Source: JBHENW01 sp046261875 (GTDB lineage Bacteria; Acidobacteriota; Thermoanaerobaculia; UBA5066; Gp7-AA6). From it: a DNA stretch of 13,505 nt. Below are positions 6,876 to 13,505 of this stretch, in pieces. Every line of letters starts with the position of its first letter. Position 1 is the stretch's first letter. Below the pieces are notes generated by a model. It had not been told where the DNA came from and did no database searches. It saw nothing but the letters and a program-made list of their open reading frames with translations. The stretch is taken from assembly GCA_046261875.1 (NCBI GenBank), contig JBHENW010000223.1, positions 1 through 13,505 of the forward strand, given 5' to 3'. Made by a program: the position numbers and the translations under genes.

Positions 6876-8720
6876 ATGAGCTCGTCGGATCTGCCCCGCC
6901 CGTTCGGCGACTACCTGCTGACCGCGTTACTCGGGCACGACGCGCTCGGCCGAGTCTACCGCGCGCTGCGCGTCTCCGGCGAGAAGTCTTTCGTCCGCCT
7001 GCGCATCCTCGAGTCCCCGGAGCTTTCGGAAGACGCCGTGCTCGACGCGATCCAGGAATACGGGGAGATCCACGCGTTCCTCAAGAACCCGGCGATCGCG
7101 CGCGGCGTCCAGATGGACGCGGTGGAGGGTACGCCCTTCATCGCCTGGAACGAGGAGAGCGGGCGCACCCTCGACGCCCTGCTGGAAAAAGGAAGGACGA
7201 CCGGTCAGAGGGTCCCGCCCGAACACGCGTTGTTGATCGCAGAGAAGGTCGCGAGCGCGCTCGACCATGCGTACAACACGACCGTCGACGGCGAGCGGTC
7301 GGTCCACGGCCTGGTCTGGCCCGGGTTCGTCTGCATTTCCGACGACGGGGAAACGCGCCTGACCGGCTTCGGGCTGGCGGCGGGTGTCCTTCCCGCCCTG
7401 GACCGGCCCCGGCTCTCCGAGGAGATCGCGCCATACGCCGCGCCGGAGGTGCGCGCGTCGAAGAAGCCGGGCCGAAACTCGGACGTTTACTCCGTGGGCG
7501 TTCTGCTCTTCGAGATGCTCGCAGGAGTGCTTCCTTCGGGCGCCGACCCGGCGGGCGACCTGGGGACCCTCGCGCAGGAGGATGGCGGCGCCTTGACTCC
7601 CGAGGTCATCGCTCTCCTCCGCTCGGCCCTCGCTCCCGCCGGGACGCGATATCAGTCGCCGGTGGAGCTGCGCCGCGAGCTCGGGAAGCTGCTTTTCGCG
7701 GGACCGTACGCGCCGTCGACTTTCAACCTGGCGTTCTTCCTGAACCACGCGTTCGGTAGCGAGATCGAGGCGGAGACGAGCGCGCGCGAGAGCGAGCTCC
7801 GGGGCGAACCGCGTCCCGCCGGCCGGAGCGGCGCTCCGCCGGCGCCGCCCCCGAAAGCCCCCGTCCCGGCCGCTCCCCGAGAGCGGGCCGTCGCGCCGGC
7901 CCCCGGCCCCGCCACGCCCCCGGCGCGGCAGACCGGAAAGGACGGGCCGGCCAGACGGCCGGTCGCCGTCGTCGTCGCGGCGCTGCTCGTCGCCGCGGTC
8001 GCCGGCGCCGTGTACGTCCTCTCCCGCGCGCCCGAGAGGCCTCCGGCCGTCCCGCTCGCGCGCCCTGCCCTCGTCGAGACTCCGGCATTCACCCCGACCG
8101 CCCCGCCCACGCCCGAGAGCGTCGCGCCGACGGTGGAAATGACCGACGCCCAGTTTCAGGACGAGGTTTCACGGCGCGTCGCCCAGGAGATCCGGAAGCT
8201 CGAGGAGGCCCTCCAGAAGAAGGAAGAGGAAAAGGCGCGCGCCGCCGCCCCGACCGCGGAGGCGGTCGCGTCCGACTCCCCGGGCGCTCCCAGCGCCGAA
8301 GAGGCGACTCCCTCACCGCCTCCGTCCGCCGACGCCTCCGCCGAGCCGGGGGCCTCCCCTTCGCCGGAGCCGCCCGGGGCCGAGACCCGGGGAGTCCCCG
8401 TCGCCGCTGCGCCGGCGGGCGGCGAACCGGCCGGCGCCCCCGGCGCGGAGGAAGTGGTCTCGCCTCCCCGAATCAAGCGGGTCGTCAAGCCGACCTATCC
8501 GCCGATCGCGCTGCGGCAGCGCATCGGAGGAATCGTGATCCTGCGGGTGCTCGTTTCCGAGACGGGGCAGCCCCGTGAGGTCGAGGTCCTGAGAGGCGTG
8601 CGGGGAGGGCTTTCCGAAGCGGCCGCGGCCGCCGTCCGCCGGTGGACTTTCGAGCCCGCCACGCGCCGGGGGGAGCCGGTTTCGGCCTGGACGACGGTGC
8701 CGATCCCCTTCGAGCCGTAG
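6876..8720 (+). CDS. Pseudokinase-transmembrane-TonB C-terminal fusion protein
   Basis: A 614-aa membrane protein. Residues ~10-275 have the Ser/Thr protein-kinase fold: a degenerate glycine loop LLGHDALGRVYRA (18-30), an intact activation-segment end YAAPE (187-191) and SDVYSVGVLLFEMLAG (202-217). Catalytic residues are missing: the beta-3 Lys is Arg43, the HRDLKPxN loop reads HGLVWPGF (144-151), and the DFG Asp is Gly164. Residues ~310-362 are a Pro/Ala linker, 362-382 one membrane helix, and ~430-455 a charged coiled-coil-like stretch. Residues ~455-525 are an Ala/Pro/Glu-rich periplasm-spanning linker, and 528-614 a TonB C-terminal domain (PTYPPIALRQRIGGIVILRV, then AAAAVRRWTFEPA). The topology implies a cytoplasmic pseudokinase and a periplasmic TonB end that could contact outer-membrane receptors or act as a scaffold. 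The start ATG at 6876 begins just before the kinase fold; an in-frame ATG at 6801 adds 25 Arg-rich residues and is less likely. Confidence 0.82.
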   Translation: MSSSDLPRPFGDYLLTALLGHDALGRVYRALRVSGEKSFVRLRILESPELSEDAVLDAIQEYGEIHAFLKNPAIARGVQMDAVEGTPFIAWNEESGRTLDALLEKGRTTGQRVPPEHALLIAEKVASALDHAYNTTVDGERSVHGLVWPGFVCISDDGETRLTGFGLAAGVLPALDRPRLSEEIAPYAAPEVRASKKPGRNSDVYSVGVLLFEMLAGVLPSGADPAGDLGTLAQEDGGALTPEVIALLRSALAPAGTRYQSPVELRRELGKLLFAGPYAPSTFNLAFFLNHAFGSEIEAETSARESELRGEPRPAGRSGAPPAPPPKAPVPAAPRERAVAPAPGPATPPARQTGKDGPARRPVAVVVAALLVAAVAGAVYVLSRAPERPPAVPLARPALVETPAFTPTAPPTPESVAPTVEMTDAQFQDEVSRRVAQEIRKLEEALQKKEEEKARAAAPTAEAVASDSPGAPSAEEATPSPPPSADASAEPGASPSPEPPGAETRGVPVAAAPAGGEPAGAPGAEEVVSPPRIKRVVKPTYPPIALRQRIGGIVILRVLVSETGQPREVEVLRGVRGGLSEAAAAAVRRWTFEPATRRGEPVSAWTTVPIPFEP

Positions 8721-8739
8721 GGCGGAAGGGCTAGCGGCT
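8713..8739. terminator. Possible bidirectional hairpin between convergent genes
   Basis: AGCCGTAG (8713-8720) pairs with CTAGCGGCT (8731-8739) with one bulged G, around a loop of about 10 nt, and includes both stop codons. The convergent genes are only 17 nt apart. No T-run follows on either strand, so intrinsic termination is uncertain. Confidence 0.3.
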
Positions 8740-9883
8740 AATTCGGCCCATACTTGATCCCCTTGAGGTTCGGCGCCTTCGTCCGCAGGAAATCTTCCAT
8801 CACGGTGTCTTCGATCCAGGAGATCTCCGTCCCGTCCACGAAGTACGTCGGGGTGGAGTTCACCTCCATCCGCTGCCCTTCCTCCATGTCCTTGCGGACG
8901 CGTCCGAAGCTCTCCTCCTGCAGATAACAGGAGAGGAAATCCGCGGGCGCGACTCCGAGGGCTTCGGCGGAGGTGACCGCGAGCTCGTCGATGCCCGTGA
9001 CCGACAGGCCCTCCTGGCGGCTGTAGACGATCGACTTGAAGCGAAAGAACGCGGGAGCGCTGCCCAGGCGCAGGAGACAGTCGCCCGCGGATGCGGCCTT
9101 CATCGCCCAGGCGTGCCCGAACCACAGCGGGAAGAACTTGTAGTGGTGCCGGACGGGCAGCACGTCCTTGTTGGCCTCGAGCAGCCGGTCGAGCTGGGTC
9201 CCCCGGTACTTGCAGTAGCCGCACTCCATGTCGGCATACTCGACGATCGTGACCGACGCGTCCGTCTTGCCTTCCACGGGACCGCCCGCGAGGTCGATCT
9301 TCCGCCGCCGTTCCATCCGCGGATCCTCACGGAAGTTCCAGAGGGGCCCGTGCAGGAAGGTCTTGCCATCCGCGGTGACGTATCCGGGCATGCGCACGGG
9401 CCCGAACCCGGTCTCCACCGCCACCGCGACGCCTTTCCACCCCGCCGCGTCCCGCTCGGGCGCGCGGGTCGCCCGGACCTTCGAGCGATAGAGCTGGTTC
9501 AGGCTCCGCTCGATCCAGCTCAGGTCGCCCGCCGCCGGCGGCTTGCCCTCGGTGTGCTTCATGGCCTCGCCGGCGAAGAACCATTTGCCGTCCGTCGAAA
9601 CGTAGACCGTGCGCTCGACGTTCAACTTCTCGTACTTGCCCGTGCGGCGGCCCTTGTACCCCTGAAAGCCGGGCAGCCGCTCCGGCGCGCGGGCCACCGT
9701 CACTTTCGTGGCAGGATCGAACGGGAGATATCGCTCGAGGAAGAGGACGAGGTTCTTCTCGACCGCCGGTCCCGCTCCGCCCGCCCGCGCGGAAGCCGCA
9801 TGCATCGGGGAGACCGCCGCCCCCAGCCCGATCGCGGTGGCGCCGCCGAAAGCGAGGAGCCGCTTGCCGAGTCCCATCGTCAT
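8738..9883 (-). CDS. Exported DsbA-like thiol-disulfide oxidoreductase with duplicated N-terminal module
   Basis: A 381-aa exported protein. Residues 1-~34 form a signal peptide (GKRLLAFGGATAIGLGAAV core). Residues ~205-381 are a thioredoxin-fold DsbA/DsbG-like domain (Thioredoxin_4 type): VTIVEYADMECGYCKY carries the redox pair Cys221/Cys224, HHYKFFPLW follows, and the cis-proline loop is NSTPTYFVDG (Pro345). Cys269 and Cys319 sit where many relatives have a second pair. Residues ~48-108 and ~123-182 are two copies of one module: KVTVARAPER/KVRATRAPER, then YVSTDGKWF/YVTADGKTF. The module resembles the N-terminal domain of DsbG-like isomerases and might serve dimerisation or client binding. 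The ATG at 9883 overlaps the TGA of the upstream AP/TPR gene by 4 nt and has a strong SD, so the longer open frame reaching 10228 is rejected. A periplasmic role in disulfide formation or repair is inferred. Confidence 0.85.
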   Translation of the reverse strand: MTMGLGKRLLAFGGATAIGLGAAVSPMHAASARAGGAGPAVEKNLVLFLERYLPFDPATKVTVARAPERLPGFQGYKGRRTGKYEKLNVERTVYVSTDGKWFFAGEAMKHTEGKPPAAGDLSWIERSLNQLYRSKVRATRAPERDAAGWKGVAVAVETGFGPVRMPGYVTADGKTFLHGPLWNFREDPRMERRRKIDLAGGPVEGKTDASVTIVEYADMECGYCKYRGTQLDRLLEANKDVLPVRHHYKFFPLWFGHAWAMKAASAGDCLLRLGSAPAFFRFKSIVYSRQEGLSVTGIDELAVTSAEALGVAPADFLSCYLQEESFGRVRKDMEEGQRMEVNSTPTYFVDGTEISWIEDTVMEDFLRTKAPNLKGIKYGPN

Positions 9884-11922
9884 CGAGACCTCCCACCCTG
9901 TGTGCCCCCCCGGACCACCCGGAGGGATTCCACGACCCCCGGCTGGTCCGGCTGGATGCCCAGAGAACGTTCGAAGAGCCGCGCCGCTTCCTCGCGCCGG
10001 CCCAGACAGGTCTGGAGCAAACCGAGGGCGTTCAGAGTGCTTGGATCCCCGGTGGATTTCTCGAACCGCGCCAGGATCCCATACGCCCCGGCGCAATCGC
10101 GGGACTTGAACCGGCCGAGGGCCAGCTCCCGCGCGAAGGGCTCGTTGCCCGGATAGAGACGGACGGCGCGCTCGAGCAGCGACGCGGCGGCCGCGGCTTT
10201 CCCGCCGTCGTGGTACTCGGCGACCCACCGGGCGATCGTCGCCTCGGGCTCGGCATGTCCGGCCTGAAGAGACCGGAAGAGCCAGTCTTCCGCCGCCCGC
10301 AGCTCACCCCGCGCGCGGTGAAGGACCGCCAGGTTGAACATCGGCGAATGGTAGTTCGGGCGCAGCGCGAGCGACTTCTCGAAGGCGTTCTGCGCGGCCT
10401 GGATGTCCACGGCGGTCTCCCGGAAGTAGAGGCCGAGATTGTTCCAGGCGCCTTCGGTCATGCCCGGCCGCTCGCCGCCTGTCGGGGCGAGCGGAGCGGC
10501 GTCGGAGCCCGAGATGTAGCCGAGGGCGATGAGCTTCTTGGCGTACTCGCTGGCTTCCTTGTCGGACATCTCTTCAGCGGCGAGCCGGCGGACCGGGACC
10601 GATGCGAAGAGGTCCCGGGCCGGCTGGGGGGTGACGCCCGTGAACGCCCGGACGGCCTTGCCCCGCATCGCGCGGTCCGGAGGCAGACCGAGGAGGGCGA
10701 GGACGGTCGGGGCCACGTCGAAGACCGACGCCTTCCCACGCTGGGTCGTCTTCGCAACGCGCGCTCCCGAAGCCGCCAGCACACCGCCGAGCCGGTGCCA
10801 GTATGCGGCGGTGTTCCAGTTCTGCGAGGAGCGCTCGCAGGGCCGATCGGCTCCCCACTTGAACCCGTGGTCCGAGTGCACGATGAGGGTCGCGTCGTCT
10901 TCCTCCGCGCGCCGCATCCACTGGCCCAGGACCTTGTCCACGAGCGCATAGAACTCGGGCACCGCCCGGTGGTACCGCCGGTAGTCCTCTTCGGTGACGC
11001 ACGCCATCTTCGGCGCGGTGTAAGGCGCCATGACGTGCGCGATCTCGTCGGTCCCCTGAAGGTAGAGCGCCATCAGATCCGGACGGTTGCGGTCGTAGAG
11101 GTCTCGCGCGATCCGGTGATAGACGCGCGTTTGGCCGATGATGCGCGAGACGGCGACGATCGGGTTCTCCATCCCGGCGCCGCTTGCCCGCGCCTGCGCG
11201 ATCTCCGCGGGCGTCGCCGCGACGAAGCGCTCGAGCTCTGCGTCGGAGACGACGCCGTCGCGCGCGACGACCTGGGCGACGCCGTTGGCCAGTCCCGCCG
11301 GAAACGCGACGGCGGATTGCGGCAGCCTCTCGTAGAGCAGCGGGCTGACGTGGTCCGAGACGAAGAATCCGTTCACCTCTTCGGCGGGATGCGTGGCCCA
11401 CCAGCCGACGACCCCGACTTTCCGGCCGGCGGCTGACGCCAGGTTCCAGACCGCCGGCACGGCGCGGGAGAGCCCCGAGACCGGGACTTTGCGGCCGGTC
11501 TTCGCCTCGACTTCCTGGAAGTCGAGCACCCGGTGGACGTCGGGCCCAACGCCCGTCGCCGCGCTCGTCCAGATGACCGGAGAGAGGACCGGCATGAAGC
11601 TCGAGAGGCTCGCCGTGTAGCCGCCCGCCGCGAGCTTCTGCCAGTTCGGCATCTTTCCCTCGGCGACGAGGCGGTCGAGCAGCTCGAAATCGAGCCCGTC
11701 GAGGCCGAGCCAGATCACCGCCGGGGACGCCGGGGCCGTGCGGGGGGGGCGGGAGGCCACGTCGGCCTCCTCGACCGCTGCGATCCGTCTTTCGAGAGGC
11801 GCCGTCGCCGTCGCCGCGGGGCGAGGATCCTCGTCGCGCCGGCAACCGGATAAGACCGCCACGACGGCGAGCAGCGGAACCACGCGCAGGGACAACGCAA
11901 CCCGGACCCGGAAGTTAGTCAC
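9880..11922 (-). CDS. Lipoprotein with alkaline-phosphatase/phosphodiesterase fold and C-terminal TPRs (copy A)
   Basis: Predicted 680-aa lipoprotein from GTG at 11922. The signal VVPLLAVVAVLSGC has its lipobox Cys at 27. Residues ~66-440 are an alkaline-phosphatase-superfamily (type I phosphodiesterase/sulfatase-like) domain: metal ligand Asp75 in WLGLDGLD, nucleophile Thr119 in SPVIWTSAATG, Asp292/His296 in GTDEIAHVMAPY, Asp351/His352 in HSDHGF, and His376 in NTAAYWHRLGG. The metal set is complete, so it is probably active on a phosphate or sulfate ester, substrate unknown. EYAKKLIALGYISG (459-472) links to about four to five TPR-like helical pairs (490-670). Cysteines other than 27 are 308, 362, 610 and 639, all shared with copy B. 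The open frame reaches 12102, but the GTG puts the lipobox at a normal distance. It has no clear SD, so the start is the least certain point. The 3' end overlaps the DsbA-like gene by 4 nt. Confidence 0.85.
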   Translation of the reverse strand: MTNFRVRVALSLRVVPLLAVVAVLSGCRRDEDPRPAATATAPLERRIAAVEEADVASRPPRTAPASPAVIWLGLDGLDFELLDRLVAEGKMPNWQKLAAGGYTASLSSFMPVLSPVIWTSAATGVGPDVHRVLDFQEVEAKTGRKVPVSGLSRAVPAVWNLASAAGRKVGVVGWWATHPAEEVNGFFVSDHVSPLLYERLPQSAVAFPAGLANGVAQVVARDGVVSDAELERFVAATPAEIAQARASGAGMENPIVAVSRIIGQTRVYHRIARDLYDRNRPDLMALYLQGTDEIAHVMAPYTAPKMACVTEEDYRRYHRAVPEFYALVDKVLGQWMRRAEEDDATLIVHSDHGFKWGADRPCERSSQNWNTAAYWHRLGGVLAASGARVAKTTQRGKASVFDVAPTVLALLGLPPDRAMRGKAVRAFTGVTPQPARDLFASVPVRRLAAEEMSDKEASEYAKKLIALGYISGSDAAPLAPTGGERPGMTEGAWNNLGLYFRETAVDIQAAQNAFEKSLALRPNYHSPMFNLAVLHRARGELRAAEDWLFRSLQAGHAEPEATIARWVAEYHDGGKAAAAASLLERAVRLYPGNEPFARELALGRFKSRDCAGAYGILARFEKSTGDPSTLNALGLLQTCLGRREEAARLFERSLGIQPDQPGVVESLRVVRGGTQGGRSR
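9888..9894 (-). promoter_or_regulatory. Strong Shine-Dalgarno fixing the DsbA-like start
   Basis: GGGAGGT on the minus strand, 4 nt before the ATG at 9883, embedded in the last codons of the upstream gene. It decides between the ATG at 9883 and the ATG at 9877 two codons later. Confidence 0.7.
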
Positions 11923-11950
11923 CGAAGGCAGCGGAACGGTCAGGGGGAGG

Positions 11951-12043
11951 CTATTTCCCGCGAAGGATGCAGTCCGTGAGGCTCGAAGCCAAGAGGACAG
12001 CCGCGAATTGGAAGAAGGCAGAGGCTCTGAACGGACGCCGCAT
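11951..12043 (-). CDS. Small 30-codon ORF with signal-peptide-like sequence
   Basis: ATG at 12043 to TAG at 11951 encodes MRRPFRASAFFQFAAVLLAS, then SLTDCILRGK. A basic N-terminus, a hydrophobic core (residues 9-22) and a Cys at 25 resemble a short secretion signal or mini-lipoprotein, but LTDC is a poor lipobox. It has what the downstream gene lacks: the SD GGAGGG (12048-12053) and a -10-like TAAAAT about 20 nt upstream of the ATG. The stop lies 28 nt before the GTG of copy A. It may be a leader peptide whose translation feeds the next gene, a real small membrane or secreted peptide, or a displaced original start of copy A. No homologue is recognised. Confidence 0.5.
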   Translation of the reverse strand: MRRPFRASAFFQFAAVLLASSLTDCILRGK

Positions 12044-12047
12044 GGAT

Positions 12048-12068
12048 CCCTCCGAAGCCGCGATTTTA
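12048..12068 (-). promoter_or_regulatory. -10-like box plus SD in front of the small ORF
   Basis: Minus-strand TAAAAT at 12068-12063 (5/6 to TATAAT) in an AT-rich patch unusual for this window, then GGAGGG at 12053-12048. Transcription would begin near 12056, giving a leader of about 13 nt. No good -35 at 17-18 nt. It suggests that copy A and the DsbA-like gene can be transcribed independently of copy B. Confidence 0.45.
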
Positions 12069-12115
12069 TGTCGCTTTTCGCCGTGCGCGGTTGAGACCGC
12101 ATGGCCCGAAGAACG

Positions 12116-13505
12116 CTAACGCGACGCCCCCTCGAGCTTCCGGAGCGACTCGAGGACCTCGGGCTGGTCGGGGCGGACCGATAGGGACCTCCGCAGGAAA
12201 CCCGCGGCGACGCCGCGGGCGCCGAGGCAGGCGTGGTACATCCCGAGGGAGTTCAAGGTATCCGCCTCCCGGGTCGACGCCTCGAAACGCGAGAGGGCCG
12301 CCACGGCACCGGCGCAGTCGCGCTCCTGGAATCGGATGAAGGCGAGCTGCTGCGCCAACCGTTCGGAACGCGGGAACTGCTCGACGCCACGCCGGAGAAC
12401 CTTTTCGGCGCGCGCCACCCGGTCCGCTCGGAGATCCTCGATGGCCCAGCGCAGGATCGTCCCGTCTGGGTCCGGGAGACGGGCCGCAATTGACCGCCAG
12501 AGCCATTCCTCCGCTCCGGTCGAGTCGCCGGAGCGCCTGGAGAGGATCGCGAGGTTGAACATCGGCGAGGCATAGTCCGGCCGGACGGCGAGCGCGTTTT
12601 CGAACGCCGCGCGAGCCGCCCGGCCGTCTCGCACGGTCTCGCGGTAGTAGAGACCGAGATGGTTCCACGCCCCTTCGGTCCGGCCGGGCCGATCGCCCGG
12701 CGCCGGAGCGACCGCGCGCGTGTCCGCCCCGGAGATGTACCCCAGGGCGATCAGCTTCCTCGCGTACTCATCCGCCTCGGCGTCGGAGACCGGCTCCGCG
12801 GGCAGCCGCCGGACGTCGACGGCGGCGAGGACCGACCGGCGGGCCGAAGGCCGCAGGTCCGTGAAAGCGGAAGTGAACGGCCGCCCCCGGAGGGAAGGAT
12901 CCACCGGGATTCCCAGCAGCGCCGAAACGGTCGGCGCGACGTCGAAGAGCGACACGGCGGCAGGCGCGCGGCCCGGCCGGACACGCTCGCCCCAGGCGAG
13001 GAAGACCCCTTCCGGGCGATGCCAGAAGGAAGCGGTGTTCCAGTCGTGCGCCGCCACGTCGCAGAGACGCCGTTCCCCCCACAAAAACCCGTGATCCGAA
13101 TGGATGAGCAGCGTCGCACCGTCTTCGCGGGCGCGGCGCATCCACTGTCCTAGAACGCGGTCCACGAGGGCGTAGTAGTCGTCCACGACGCCCCCGTACC
13201 GGCCGACGTCCTCTTCGGAGGCGCACGGCAGCTTCGGCGGCATGGAAGGCGCGAAGAGATGGCCGATCTCGTCCGTGCCGGCGAGATAGAGGACCATGAG
13301 GTCCGGGTGGTGGCGGTCATAGAGATCGCGCGCGACCCGATGGGTCAGACGCGTCGCCCCGATGACGCGGGCGAGCGAAATTGCGGGGCTCCGCACGGCC
13401 CCGCGCAGGCGCGGGATTTCCGCGGCCGGCGCCTGCAGGAAGGCCGCCAGCTCGTCATCCGTTACGGACCCCTCGCGGGCCCGCACTTGCGCGATGCCCG
13501 CCGCG
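12116..13505 (-). CDS. Alkaline-phosphatase/phosphodiesterase-fold protein with C-terminal TPRs (copy B), N-terminus beyond window
   Basis: Paralogue of the gene downstream. The frame stays open to the window edge, and AAGIAQ before the GTG at 13486 matches the copy A region at about residues 209-216, so that codon is internal and some 210 N-terminal residues (signal, first metal Asp, nucleophile) are missing. Numbering from 13486: Asp72/His76 in GTDEIGHLFAP, Asp131/His132 in HSDHGF, His156 in NTASFWHRPEG, the linker EYARKLIALGYISG (240-253), and TPR-like pairs 270-450. The alignment to copy A is almost gapless (offset 220, then 219). Cys88, 142, 391 and 420 are its only visible cysteines and coincide with copy A 308, 362, 610 and 639. 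It is probably also an exported lipoprotein, but that end is not visible. It ends 193 nt before the GTG of copy A. Confidence 0.85.
   Translation of the reverse strand, partial: AAGIAQVRAREGSVTDDELAAFLQAPAAEIPRLRGAVRSPAISLARVIGATRLTHRVARDLYDRHHPDLMVLYLAGTDEIGHLFAPSMPPKLPCASEEDVGRYGGVVDDYYALVDRVLGQWMRRAREDGATLLIHSDHGFLWGERRLCDVAAHDWNTASFWHRPEGVFLAWGERVRPGRAPAAVSLFDVAPTVSALLGIPVDPSLRGRPFTSAFTDLRPSARRSVLAAVDVRRLPAEPVSDAEADEYARKLIALGYISGADTRAVAPAPGDRPGRTEGAWNHLGLYYRETVRDGRAARAAFENALAVRPDYASPMFNLAILSRRSGDSTGAEEWLWRSIAARLPDPDGTILRWAIEDLRADRVARAEKVLRRGVEQFPRSERLAQQLAFIRFQERDCAGAVAALSRFEASTREADTLNSLGMYHACLGARGVAAGFLRRSLSVRPDQPEVLESLRKLEGASR

Noticed and set aside
9884..10228. N-terminal extension of the DsbA-like protein
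   Set aside because: It lies inside the copy A coding sequence, would bury the signal peptide, and the ATG at 9883 has a strong SD and a 4-nt overlap.
10210..11436. Plus-strand open frame of 408 codons opposite copy A
   Set aside because: Antisense to conserved metal-site and TPR coding sequence shared with copy B; no domain seen.
12087..12100. GCGGT-TGAG-ACCGC hairpin after copy B as a terminator
   Set aside because: Only 5 bp and no T-run on the minus strand; too weak to annotate.

Overview
The window is GC-rich, densely coding bacterial DNA from a Gram-negative (diderm) organism. LptD, lipoprotein signal peptides, a TonB C-terminal domain and periplasmic thiol chemistry all point to an outer membrane. 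Alkaline-phosphatase-superfamily lipoproteins with TPR tails and kinase-like/TonB fusions suggest an Acidobacteriota-like lineage. That placement is inference from gene style; no rRNA or marker search could be run.

Region 1 (1-5141, minus strand) reads from high to low coordinates: thiolase, a glycosyltransferase-like/methyltransferase fusion, the two subunits of a 3-oxoacid CoA-transferase, then lptD, which runs off the left edge. The last four genes overlap by 4 nt or lie 2 nt apart. Thiolase plus CoA-transferase form a ketone-body (acetoacetate) route. The methyltransferase and LptD look like cell-surface functions. An 80-bp imperfect inverted repeat separates thiolase from the methyltransferase and covers the latter's Shine-Dalgarno and TTG start.

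Region 2 (5142-8720, plus strand) starts from a 72-bp divergent spacer with very short apparent leaders. It holds ruvX (yqgF) and mltG, overlapping by 4 nt, then a gene with its own candidate promoter encoding a catalytically dead protein-kinase fold, one membrane span and a periplasmic TonB C-terminal domain.

Region 3 (8738-13505, minus strand) converges on region 2. It holds two tandem paralogous phosphodiesterase/sulfatase-fold proteins with C-terminal TPRs (the upstream copy is cut by the right edge), a 30-codon ORF with its own SD and -10-like box between them, and a DsbA-like thiol oxidoreductase overlapping the second copy by 4 nt. Apart from the lipobox Cys, both paralogues have exactly four cysteines in the visible sequence, at identical spacings. 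This suggests they are disulfide-bonded clients of the adjacent oxidoreductase.

No tRNA, rRNA, CRISPR array, insertion sequence or prophage gene was seen. No gene-free stretch exceeds 300 bases.
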